Shown piece after piece: positions 8,091 through 15,142 of a DNA stretch of 15,142 nucleotides (its first letter is position 1; the number at the start of each line of letters is the position of its first letter). This DNA is from Planctomycetota bacterium (GTDB lineage Bacteria > Planctomycetota > UBA1135 > GCA-002686595). The notes beneath the pieces are model-generated. The model searched no databases, was not told the DNA's origin, and saw nothing but the letters and a program-made list of their open reading frames with translations. The DNA lies in assembly GCA_011524785.1 (NCBI GenBank), contig WTJQ01000316.1, positions 1 through 15,142 of the forward strand, given 5' to 3'. A program made the translations under genes and the position numbers.

Positions 8091-8094
<4 letters not shown>
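5077..8094 (+). CDS. Planctomycete cytochrome-like PSCyt1-DUF1549-DUF1553 protein
   Basis: A 1005-residue exported protein of unknown biochemical role, from a family greatly expanded in Planctomycetota and usually paired with DUF1501. Residues 1-18 are a hydrophobic signal sequence. A PSCyt1 cytochrome-c-like domain (about 32-125) has C45-F-E-C48-H49, with Met101 in DRMPPPG as a candidate distal ligand. DUF1549 spans about 141-345 with YGERMAQHWLDLVRYAD and a second CxxCH, C322-A-E-C325-H326, in CAECHDHKFDP. A charged helical stretch (370-415) leads to a beta-rich inserted domain (about 420-590) with QHFFHGASRRLSV, MLQFHRDGTWEHRAWWG and GMAFTQFGGRVHWAEAG. DUF1553 covers about 690-945 with NPLAARAFVNRIWRLLFG and ANTPQQALVLLNDPEF. 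The last four bases overlap the DUF1501 start as ATGA, so translation is probably coupled. Covalent heme at either motif is an inference. Confidence 0.92.
6337..6846 (+). other. Inserted beta-rich domain in the PSCyt protein
   Basis: Residues about 421-590 sit between DUF1549 and DUF1553. The pattern GAWRW, QHFFHGASRRL, GDTLFAWVLIDPEDPPEQL, GTWEHRAWWG, GEWVRLEV and DGMAFTQFGGRVHW is rich in strands and aromatic residues, like a jelly-roll or carbohydrate-binding fold. I recognise this composition from other large planctomycete proteins but cannot name a family. Carbohydrate binding is only an inference. Confidence 0.5.
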
Positions 8095-9485
<1,391 letters not shown>

Positions 9486-9491
9486 GCTGCT

Positions 9492-9507
9492 GGCGCCGCG
9501 CGGTGCC
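9492..9507 (+). terminator. Candidate hairpin after the DUF1501 gene
   Basis: GGCGCC and GGTGCC (one G-U pair) flank a GCGC loop, starting 6 nt after the stop codon. No U-tract follows. A second structured stretch lies just downstream at 9514-9555. Confidence 0.35.
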
Positions 9508-9513
9508 GAACGG

Positions 9514-9555
9514 CCGAGGCCTCCTCGGGGGGGACCGGGTCCTCGGGGGGCCTCG
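9514..9555. repeat. Nested palindromes in the DUF1501-xdhC gap
   Basis: CCGAGG (9514-9519) pairs with CCTCGG (9523-9528). Alternatively CGAGGCC (9515-9521) pairs with GGCCTCG (9549-9555) enclosing a GGACC/GGTCC stem (9532-9542). An 11-bp direct repeat TCCTCGGGGGG occurs at 9522 and 9540. The competing folds could support termination or regulation, or simply reflect duplication of a G-rich segment. Confidence 0.4.
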
Positions 9556-9582
9556 CGCGAACCCAGGCGCCCGGCCGGGCGC

Positions 9583-9588
9583 TAGTCT
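9583..9588 (+). promoter_or_regulatory. -10-like TAGTCT directly upstream of the XdhC gene
   Basis: TAGTCT ends 8 nt before the ATG at 9597, so transcription would begin at or within about two bases of the start codon. There is no Shine-Dalgarno sequence between them. Two later genes show the same arrangement. Confidence 0.42.
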
Positions 9589-9596
9589 GCTGGCCC

Positions 9597-10400
9597 ATGC
9601 CCACGGATCAGCACGACTGGATCGGCGCCCTCGCGGCGCTGCGCGAGGCGGGGACGCCCTGCGCCCTCGTGACCGTCACGGGCGTGGTCGGGAGCGCGCC
9701 GCGCGACGTGGGCACGCGCATGCTCGTCACGGCCGAGCGGCTCGCATTCGGCACCATCGGCGGGGGGCGGCTCGAGCACCTCGCCATGGAGCGCGCGCGT
9801 GAGCTGCTGACCGCCGGACGCCCGGCCTCCGAGACCCTGCGGCTGCCCCTCGCCGAGCGTGCTGGCCAGTGCTGCGGGGGCGAGGTCACGCTCCTCCTCG
9901 AGGCGTGGACCTGGAGCCGTCCCGTGGTCGCCGTCTTCGGGGCGGGCCACGTCGGGCAGGCGCTGGGGGGGCTGGCCCCGTGGATGGGGGCCGAGGTGCG
10001 CCTCGTGGACACGCGCGATGAGCAGACCCTCGAGCCGCGCCTGCCGAGCGAGCGCCCCTTCGAGGTCACCTTCACCGACGCGCCGGAGGCCGAGCTCGAC
10101 GAGCTCCCCGACAGCGCCTGCGTCCTGATCATGACCCACGATCACGGGCTGGACCTCGAGCTCGTGGCGGCGGCCCTCCGCCGGCCCTTCCCGTACCTCG
10201 GGCTGATCGGCTCCGAGCGCAAGTGGCAGCGCTTCCGCGGACGCCTGCTGCAGAGGGGGCTCGCGGAGGACCAGCTCGCCCGCGTGCGCTGCCCCATCGG
10301 CGGGACGCGGACCTCGAAGGAGTCGGGCGTGATCGCCCTCGGCGCGGCGGCCGAGGTCCTCGAGACCCTGCAGCCCGCTGTCCCGCCGGCCGCCAGCTGA
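9597..10400 (+). CDS. XdhC/CoxI-family molybdenum-enzyme accessory protein
   Basis: A 267-residue cytoplasmic protein of the XdhC family. Characterised members bind sulfurated molybdenum cofactor and help insert it into xanthine dehydrogenase-type hydroxylases. The N-terminal domain has GSAPRDVGTRM (32-42), GTIGGGRLE (52-60) and GQCCGGEV (90-97) with the paired cysteines Cys92 and Cys93. The C-terminal Rossmann-like domain has FGAGHVGQAL (114-123), IMTHDHGLD (178-186) and YLGLIGSERKW (200-210), then RCPIGG (231-236). All hallmark motifs are intact and the length is normal. No molybdenum hydroxylase subunits lie in the window, so the client enzyme is unknown. It is followed after 40 bp, without an obvious hairpin, by a symporter gene and is probably cotranscribed with it. 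The symbol xdhC would fit by family, but the client is not shown. Confidence 0.88.
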   Translation: MPTDQHDWIGALAALREAGTPCALVTVTGVVGSAPRDVGTRMLVTAERLAFGTIGGGRLEHLAMERARELLTAGRPASETLRLPLAERAGQCCGGEVTLLLEAWTWSRPVVAVFGAGHVGQALGGLAPWMGAEVRLVDTRDEQTLEPRLPSERPFEVTFTDAPEAELDELPDSACVLIMTHDHGLDLELVAAALRRPFPYLGLIGSERKWQRFRGRLLQRGLAEDQLARVRCPIGGTRTSKESGVIALGAAAEVLETLQPAVPPAAS

Positions 10401-10440
10401 CGCCTCGCTCGCGTCGTCGCTCCATCCATTCCACCGCGCC

Positions 10441-11832
10441 ATGACGACCGAGCTCCTCCTCCTCACCCTCTGGGTCCTCGCGCAGCTCGCGCTGGGGCTG
10501 TGGGTCGCGCGCCGCGTCCGCACCGAGGACGACTTCTTCGTGGCTGGCCGCCGTCTGGGTCCTTGGATGGCCGCCGCGTCCGTCTTCGCGACCTGGTTCG
10601 GGGCGGAGACGTGTGTTGGCGCCGCTGGCCAGGTCCACGACTCGGGCCTGGGAGCGCTCTCCGTGGAGCCTTACGCCTACGGGCTCTGCCTGCTCGTGAT
10701 GGGGCTGGTGTTCGCGGTCCCGCTGTGGCGGCTCGGGATCACGACCCTGCCGGACTTCTTCGCCCGCCGCTTCGGCACCGCGACCGAGCGGGTCGCCGCC
10801 CTGGTCCTGATGCCCGCCTCGATCCTCTGGGCCGCTGCCCAGATCCGCGCGTTCGGGACCGTCCTCGCCGGAGCCGCGCCGAGCCTCGACGTCGGGACCG
10901 GCATCGCCGTCGCGGCCGTGCTGGCTGGCCTCTACACCATGCTCGGCGGCTTGCTCGCCGACGTGGTCACGGACCTGCTGCAGGGCGGTGTGCTCATCGT
11001 CGGGCTCGTGCTGCTGCTGGTCGCGGTGACCGGCGACCTGGGCGGAGCGTCCGGGCTGCTCGACGCCGCCGGGGAGCGCCTGGCAGCTCGCGCGGTGGGG
11101 CCGAGTCCCGGCGTCCTGGACGTCGTCGAGGCCTGGGCCATCCCCATCTGCGGCTCGGTCGTGGCCCAGGAGGTCGTGTCCCGGTCCCTCGCCGCGCGGA
11201 GCGCCGGCACCGCGCGGGGCGCCGCGCTCGGAGGCGGCGGGATCTACCTGCTCGTCGGGACGATCCCCGTCGTGCTCGGGCTCGTGGGCGGTCGGCTCGT
11301 GCCCGGGCTCGAGGACGGGGAGCAGCTGCTGCCGACCCTGGCGCGCGAGTACCTCCCCATGGGGCTGTTCGTGCTCTTCTCGGGCGCGCTGGTCGCCGCC
11401 ATCCTCTCGACGGTCGACTCGGCCCTGCTGGTCGTGGGCTCGCTGGTGGAGCGCAACCTCCTGCTGGGGAGGACCGCCTCGGACGCGCTCCGCCTGCGGG
11501 TCGCGCGCGGTGCGGTCCTCGCGGCGGCCGGCGCGGCCTGGTGGCTGGCTGCCGGATCGGACGGCGTCTTCGCCCTGGTGGAGCTGGCCTCGGCCTTCGG
11601 GAGCTCCGGCGTGCTCGTGTGCGTGGTCCTGGGACTCTTCACGAGGCGTGGGGGACAGGTCTCGGCGCTCGCTGCCCTGGGGACCGGCGCCGCCCTCTGG
11701 GTCCTGGGGGACGCGGGAGGTCACTGGCCCCACCCCTACCTGGTGTCCCTCGGCGGAGCGCTCGTGGCCTACCTCGCGCTGTCGGGCCTGGGAGCGGCGG
11801 AGCGTCCTGTGCTGGGCAAGGTCGAGGCCTGA
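10441..11832 (+). CDS. Sodium:solute symporter family protein (SSS/SLC5)
   Basis: A 463-residue inner-membrane transporter of the sodium:solute symporter family, probably importing a small solute with Na+. The signature ARRVRTEDDFFVAGRRLGPW (23-42) after TM1 and ASVFATWFGAETCVGAAG (46-63) in the next helix are typical. GLYTMLGGLLADVVTDLLQG (163-182) matches the family's conserved helix pair, and ILSTVDSALLV (321-331) holds the serine/threonine positions (Ser323, Thr324) expected at the Na2 site. About 12-13 helices are visible. At about 460 residues it is a compact member. The substrate cannot be read from sequence; purines are a possibility only because XdhC lies upstream. No Shine-Dalgarno is evident before the ATG; the start is chosen because TM1 begins at residue 4. 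Confidence 0.88.
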   Translation: MTTELLLLTLWVLAQLALGLWVARRVRTEDDFFVAGRRLGPWMAAASVFATWFGAETCVGAAGQVHDSGLGALSVEPYAYGLCLLVMGLVFAVPLWRLGITTLPDFFARRFGTATERVAALVLMPASILWAAAQIRAFGTVLAGAAPSLDVGTGIAVAAVLAGLYTMLGGLLADVVTDLLQGGVLIVGLVLLLVAVTGDLGGASGLLDAAGERLAARAVGPSPGVLDVVEAWAIPICGSVVAQEVVSRSLAARSAGTARGAALGGGGIYLLVGTIPVVLGLVGGRLVPGLEDGEQLLPTLAREYLPMGLFVLFSGALVAAILSTVDSALLVVGSLVERNLLLGRTASDALRLRVARGAVLAAAGAAWWLAAGSDGVFALVELASAFGSSGVLVCVVLGLFTRRGGQVSALAALGTGAALWVLGDAGGHWPHPYLVSLGGALVAYLALSGLGAAERPVLGKVEA

Positions 11833-11852
11833 GGCGAGCAGCCCTCTCGCCT
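11832..11852 (+). terminator. Candidate hairpin terminator after the symporter gene
   Basis: A perfect 7-bp stem AGGCGAG/CTCGCCT with a 7-nt loop begins on the last base of the symporter stop codon. No U-tract follows, so intrinsic termination is suggested by position only. Confidence 0.42.
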
Positions 11853-11869
11853 GCCGCGGCTCCGGTCCC

Positions 11870-11875
11870 TACTCT
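11870..11875 (+). promoter_or_regulatory. -10-like TACTCT directly upstream of the barrel-like gene
   Basis: TACTCT ends 7 nt before ATG 11883, predicting a leaderless or one-nucleotide-leader transcript. It follows the hairpin at 11832-11852, so the gene would have its own promoter. Confidence 0.42.
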
Positions 11876-11882
11876 CAGGCGC

Positions 11883-12527
11883 ATGCGCCCCGCGCTCGCC
11901 CTGCTCCTCCTCTCGCTCGTCCCGGCCTGCGCCCTGCCCGAGGGCAGTCGCTGGCGACCGTCGGCCGCCGCGGGGCTCCCGGTCGCGGAGGACCTCACGG
12001 TCTCCGTCCGGACCAACACGCTGAACGCGGGGCCGACTCCCTTCGACTCCCAGGACGTCGAGCTCGGAGCCGACCTGCTGGTGCCCCACGAGCGGCACTT
12101 CGCCAAGCGTGCCTTCCTCGGCTTCCGCGCGGCGCAGGGCACGCTGACCTTCATCCAGGAGTTCAACGGGCAGGTCGTCTCGACCTACGAGGTGGATGCC
12201 CCCGAGGTCGGCGCTGGCGGTCGCTTCTACTTCATGCCTCTCGGCCCCCTACAGCCCTACGTGCTGTCGTGGGTCACCCTCGCGAACCCCGAGTTCCGCG
12301 TGGTCAATCCCCTCGGGGATGCCCTGGGGCCCCAGCTCAGCCTCCGCACCGGGCTCGGCCTCGAGATCCCCGTGGACCGCCTCGGCGAGTGGCGCGGGCT
12401 GCGGCTGGCTCCGTTCATCGAGCTGCACCACGTCGCGCCGCTCTTCGCCTCCCAGGACGTGCAGGGCCAGGTCGAGATCGACCTGGAGGGGACCATCGTC
12501 CTCGCGGGCCTGCGCTTCGGTTTCTGA
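11883..12527 (+). CDS. Exported envelope protein, probable small outer-membrane beta-barrel
   Basis: A 214-residue protein I do not recognise by family. The N-terminus MRPALALLLLSLVPACALPEG is a signal sequence; it could be cut after ACA by signal peptidase I, or Cys18 could be a lipidated residue in a loose VPAC lipobox. The rest is a series of amphipathic strands with many aromatic and glycine residues: FLGFRAAQGTLTFIQEF, GAGGRFYFMPLGPLQPYV, LSLRTGLGLEIPV, GLRLAPFIELHH and finally TIVLAGLRFGF. The terminal phenylalanine after alternating hydrophobic residues is the usual C-terminal signal of outer-membrane barrels. Strand count by eye is about eight to ten. The start is supported by the signal peptide. 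It is flanked by hairpins on both sides, so it is probably a single-gene unit. Function is unknown. Confidence 0.68.
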   Translation: MRPALALLLLSLVPACALPEGSRWRPSAAAGLPVAEDLTVSVRTNTLNAGPTPFDSQDVELGADLLVPHERHFAKRAFLGFRAAQGTLTFIQEFNGQVVSTYEVDAPEVGAGGRFYFMPLGPLQPYVLSWVTLANPEFRVVNPLGDALGPQLSLRTGLGLEIPVDRLGEWRGLRLAPFIELHHVAPLFASQDVQGQVEIDLEGTIVLAGLRFGF

Positions 12528-12548
12528 GCCGCGCGGGCCGCGCGCGGC
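12528..12548 (+). terminator. Candidate hairpin terminator after the barrel-like gene
   Basis: A perfect 8-bp inverted repeat GCCGCGCG/CGCGCGGC with a 5-nt loop begins on the first base after the stop codon. No U-tract follows. It is the strongest of the hairpins in this window. Confidence 0.5.
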
Positions 12549-12576
12549 GCCGCACAGGGGGCCTCGCGGCAAGGGC

Positions 12577-12582
12577 TAGAAT
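12577..12582 (+). promoter_or_regulatory. -10-like TAGAAT directly upstream of the TPR gene
   Basis: TAGAAT differs from TATAAT at one position and ends exactly 6 nt before ATG 12589. The first transcribed base would be the A of the start codon, giving a leaderless message. No Shine-Dalgarno is present. Confidence 0.5.
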
Positions 12583-12588
12583 GCGCCC

Positions 12589-13599
12589 ATGCGCTCTCGA
12601 GCCCGCTGCCTGGCCCTCGGCCTCCTCCTCGCCGGGTGCGGCGGTGGTGAGCCGGTTGCGCCGACGCCCGCCGACGCCCGCAGCCTGATCCAGCGGGCGC
12701 AGGAGGTCGCCGGGACTGGCGCCACGCCCGAGGCCGCGGCCCTCCTCGAGCAGGCCCTGGAGCTCGAGCCGACGCACGTGGGTGCCTGGCACAGGCTGGG
12801 GGAGATGCGGGTGCTCTCCGGACTTCCCGGCGCGCTGGAGGCCCTCGACCAGGCCGCGGCCCTCGGCCTCGACAGCGCGCGCTTCCACCAGACCCGGGGC
12901 GAAGCCCTCGAGGCCGAGGGCCGGGACCGCGAGGCGGCCCTCGCCTTCGTCGCCGCGCTCGAGCGCGAGCCCTCCCGTGGCGAGGCCTGGTTCCGCCTGG
13001 CCCAGACCCAGCGGCGCCTGGGCCAGGAGCTCGACGCCGACGCCTCGCTGGCCGAGTTCGAGCGGCTGAAGCTCGCGGGGCAGCGCGTCGCGCAGCTCGA
13101 GGCCGCGGCCGCCGCGGCTCCTCGGGACGCGCGGGTCGCGGCGGCGGCGGCGACCGCACGCCTCGACCTGTTCGACCTGGCTGGCGCGTCGCGCTGGGTG
13201 GATCGAGCCTTCGAGATCGATGGCAAGAGCGCCGAGGCCCACCAGGCCGCGGGCCGTCTGGCCGCGGCCCAGGGGGACCCGGTCACGGCCGAGGTGCACT
13301 TCGAGCTCGTGATCCAGTCCAGCGAGTACGACCCGCGCCCGTGGATGGAGCTGGCTCAGCTCTCCTTGGCGGCCGGAGAGCGGGAGCTTGCGCGTGAGCG
13401 CTCCCTCGAGGCCACGCGCCGGGCCGAGGCCGATCCCAGCGTCTTCCTCGCCCATGCCCGCGTGCTCGCCGCCCTCGACGACCTGGTCGGGGCCGTTGGC
13501 GCGTGCGACGACGCCCTGCTGCGGGACAACGAGAGCGCCGAGGCCAGCACCCTGCGCGCCTTCCTGCTCGAGCGCATCCGCGAGCAGGAGGGGCGATGA
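12589..13599 (+). CDS. TPR-repeat lipoprotein
   Basis: A 336-residue lipoprotein built from tetratricopeptide-type helix pairs, likely a scaffold or partner-binding protein at the periplasmic face. The N-terminus has a lipobox LLAGC with Cys17. Repeats begin near residue 47 (PEAAALLEQALELEPTHVGA) and continue with EAALAFVAALEREPSRGEAW (115-134), ASRWVDRAFEIDGKSAEAHQ (200-219), a degenerate TAEVHFELVIQSSEYDPRPW unit and further pairs up to about 320, roughly seven to eight in all. No catalytic motif is visible. Its stop overlaps the start of the CRTAC1-like gene as ATGA, so the two are translationally coupled and probably function together. TPR and CRTAC1-like genes are often neighbours in Planctomycetota and related phyla, from general knowledge. 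The start is set by the lipoprotein signal. Confidence 0.85.
   Translation: MRSRARCLALGLLLAGCGGGEPVAPTPADARSLIQRAQEVAGTGATPEAAALLEQALELEPTHVGAWHRLGEMRVLSGLPGALEALDQAAALGLDSARFHQTRGEALEAEGRDREAALAFVAALEREPSRGEAWFRLAQTQRRLGQELDADASLAEFERLKLAGQRVAQLEAAAAAAPRDARVAAAAATARLDLFDLAGASRWVDRAFEIDGKSAEAHQAAGRLAAAQGDPVTAEVHFELVIQSSEYDPRPWMELAQLSLAAGERELARERSLEATRRAEADPSVFLAHARVLAALDDLVGAVGACDDALLRDNESAEASTLRAFLLERIREQEGR
13586..13591 (+). promoter_or_regulatory. Shine-Dalgarno AGGAGG of the CRTAC1-like gene
   Basis: A full AGGAGG inside the end of the TPR gene lies 4 nt before ATG 13596. It fixes the start of the downstream lipoprotein. It also shows that this genome uses Shine-Dalgarno initiation for some genes inside operons, in contrast to the first genes of nearby units, which lack it. 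Confidence 0.7.
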
Positions 13600-15142
13600 G
13601 CGAGCGACCCTCCGGCGGGGAGCGACTCCTCCTGGGGGCGAGCCTCGGATCGCTCCTCCTGATCAGCAGCTGTGGCGGGGCGGCTGGGGGTGACCCGGCG
13701 GCCTCCGACGCGCGCCTGCACTTCACCGCCGTGGAGGGCGTCGTGCAGGCTCGCAACCGCACTGGCGCGCCGAGCAAGCCCTTCGTGACCGACTCCTTCG
13801 GAGCCGGCATCGCTCTGCGCGACCTCGACGGGGACGGCCACCTCGACCTGTTCGTTGTGGGTGGCGAGGAGCCGGACACCCTCCACCTGGGAGCGGGTGA
13901 TGGGACCTTCCGCGTCTCCCCGGCGGCCCTGCCCGGGGCCGACGGCGTGTGCAGCTATGGCGTCAACGCGACCGACTTCGACGGGGACGGGGACGTGGAC
14001 CTCTACGTCACCCGGCGCGGCCCCAACAGGCTGCTCCGGAACCGCGGGGACGGGACCTTCGACGAGGTGGCCGCGGAGCTGGGCCTCGACGACCCCGCGT
14101 GGGGCACGGGCGCCGTGTGGCTGGACCACGATCGGGACGGCGACCTCGACCTGTTCGTGGTCAACCACATCGCCTTCGATCGCGCGGAGGTCGAGGCCAA
14201 GGGGCCGAGCCGCTTCCTCGACCAGGAGGTCTACTACGGGCCGACCGGACTCGCGGGACAGCAGGACCGGCTGTACCGCGCCGGGGAGGACGGCCGCTTC
14301 GAGGACGTGACGGAGGCGGCGGGCCTCTCCGTCCAGGAGCCGCACTACGGCTTCCAGGCCCTCGCGTTCGACGAGGACGGCGACGGCTGGACGGACCTCT
14401 ACGTCGCCAACGACACCACGCCGAACCAGCTCTGGCACAACCGCGGGGACGGGACCTTCGAGGAGGTCGCGGGCCGCCTCGGGTGCGCCCTCTCCATGGA
14501 GGGCGGACCCCAGGCGGGGATGGGGCTGGCCCTGGGCGACGTGCAGGCGGACGGCCAGCCGGACCTCTTCGTCACGAACTTCTCGAGCGACTACTTCACG
14601 CTCTACCAGCGCGGCTCCGACGGCTTCTGGCGCGATCGGACCACGCGGGCGCGCCTCCACGCGCCGACCTGGACCAGCCTCGGCTGGGCGTGCGGCTTCC
14701 ACGACCTCGACTCCGATGGCGCCCTCGACCTGTGGGCCCTCAATGGCCACGTCTACCCGCAGATGGACGCGGTGCCCGACGGCCCGGGCTACGCGCAGGC
14801 GCCGCTGGTGTTCCTGGGCGACGGCGCGGGTCGCTTCGCGGCCGCCGAGGGCGGGGGCGGTCCCGGGCTCCAGAGGACCTGGGCCGCGCGCGGCGGGTGC
14901 GCGGCGGACCTCGACGAGGACGGCGACCTCGACCTGGTGATGGGGGTCCTCGACGGGAGCCCCGTGGTGCTCCGCAACGACGGGCGGCAGGGAGCCAGCG
15001 TTCGCCTGGAGCTGCGCGCTGCTGGCGGCGGGCTGGAGGCCATCGGCGCGCGCGTGGAGACCACGATCGGCGACCGCACCGCGACCTGGTACCTGGGGGC
15101 CCAGGGGAGCTTCCTCTCCAGCGGGCCGCGCACGCTGCACCT
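13596..15142 (+). CDS. CRTAC1-like FG-GAP/VCBS repeat lipoprotein with ASPIC/UnbV domain (3' end missing)
   Basis: An exported lipoprotein, open at the window's right edge after 515 codons. The signal ends in LLLISSC with Cys26 as the lipid site. Seven calcium-binding-type loops of the form DxDxDGxxDL occur at residues 76, 127, 177, 259, 315, 370 and 438, for example DLDGDGHLDLF, DFDGDGDVDLY and DLDEDGDLDLV; the fifth, DVQADGQPDLF, has lost one acid. Linkers such as NRLLRNRGDGTF and NQLWHNRGDGTF are typical of the beta-propeller blades. From about residue 467 the ASPIC/UnbV domain starts (SVRLELRA, then EAIGARVETTIGDR) and is cut near its end. The family is named after human CRTAC1 and is abundant in Planctomycetota; its role is unknown, with adhesion or protein binding often proposed. 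It is translationally coupled to the TPR gene through ATGA. Confidence 0.9.
   Translation, partial: MSERPSGGERLLLGASLGSLLLISSCGGAAGGDPAASDARLHFTAVEGVVQARNRTGAPSKPFVTDSFGAGIALRDLDGDGHLDLFVVGGEEPDTLHLGAGDGTFRVSPAALPGADGVCSYGVNATDFDGDGDVDLYVTRRGPNRLLRNRGDGTFDEVAAELGLDDPAWGTGAVWLDHDRDGDLDLFVVNHIAFDRAEVEAKGPSRFLDQEVYYGPTGLAGQQDRLYRAGEDGRFEDVTEAAGLSVQEPHYGFQALAFDEDGDGWTDLYVANDTTPNQLWHNRGDGTFEEVAGRLGCALSMEGGPQAGMGLALGDVQADGQPDLFVTNFSSDYFTLYQRGSDGFWRDRTTRARLHAPTWTSLGWACGFHDLDSDGALDLWALNGHVYPQMDAVPDGPGYAQAPLVFLGDGAGRFAAAEGGGGPGLQRTWAARGGCAADLDEDGDLDLVMGVLDGSPVVLRNDGRQGASVRLELRAAGGGLEAIGARVETTIGDRTATWYLGAQGSFLSSGPRTLH
14040..14461 (+). repeat. Exact 23-bp direct repeat inside the CRTAC1-like gene
   Basis: The same 23 bp, beginning AACCGCGGGGACGGG, occur at 14040-14062 and 14439-14461, 399 bp (133 codons) apart and in frame. 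Both encode NRGDGTF in propeller linkers. The nucleotide identity probably reflects codon bias on a conserved motif, although blade duplication or gene conversion is possible. Confidence 0.7.

Noticed and set aside
10129..11733. 534-codon minus-strand ORF opposite the XdhC and symporter genes
   Set aside because: Hydrophilic low-complexity product across two well-identified plus-strand genes; no start signal or domain.
13356..15140. 594-codon minus-strand ORF opposite the CRTAC1-like gene
   Set aside because: The repeated valine-rich segments mirror the repeated DxDxDG codons on the plus strand. The plus frame has a Shine-Dalgarno, a lipoprotein signal and domain motifs.

Overview
The window is very GC-rich and tightly packed. 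It most probably comes from a high-GC member of the Planctomycetota. The strongest evidence is the operon of a PSCyt1/DUF1549/DUF1553 protein followed by a Tat-exported DUF1501 protein (5077-9485), a pairing typical of Planctomycetota and, less often, Verrucomicrobiota. A CRTAC1-like FG-GAP/ASPIC-UnbV lipoprotein next to a TPR lipoprotein and a sialate O-acetylesterase-like hydrolase fit the same picture. The lineage below phylum cannot be read from the sequence. Strong third-position G/C bias produces many long shadow ORFs on the opposite strand; they are not annotated.

Layout. 1-321: no confident gene, but a degenerate 27-bp repeat. 322-2229 (+): secreted SGNH/SASA esterase. 2217-3893 (-): OpgC-like integral membrane acyltransferase with an ankyrin-repeat block inserted in it; its stop overlaps that of the esterase. 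4083-4994 (-): DcsG-like ATP-grasp ligase. 4995-5076: 82-bp divergent promoter region. 5077-8094 and 8091-9485 (+): PSCyt and DUF1501 genes sharing ATGA. 9597-10400 and 10441-11832 (+): XdhC-like factor and sodium:solute symporter. 11883-12527 (+): small envelope protein. 12589-13599 and 13596-15142 (+): TPR lipoprotein and CRTAC1-like lipoprotein sharing ATGA, the latter cut by the window edge.

How it works together. Most products are predicted to be exported or membrane-bound: esterase, acyltransferase, PSCyt and DUF1501 proteins, symporter, barrel-like protein and two lipoproteins. This suggests envelope functions and handling of acylated glycans or other large substrates, but no single pathway is complete. 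The window reads as several short transcription units, not one large system. Three units on the right half share an architecture: a GC hairpin at or just after the previous stop codon, then a TAnnnT element 6-8 nt before the next ATG. This looks like terminators followed by leaderless or nearly leaderless starts.

I found no RNA gene, CRISPR array, insertion sequence, phage gene or defence system. The best candidate for something unusual is the acyltransferase with an internal, probably periplasmic, ankyrin domain. All family assignments rest on motifs read by eye; no database search was run.
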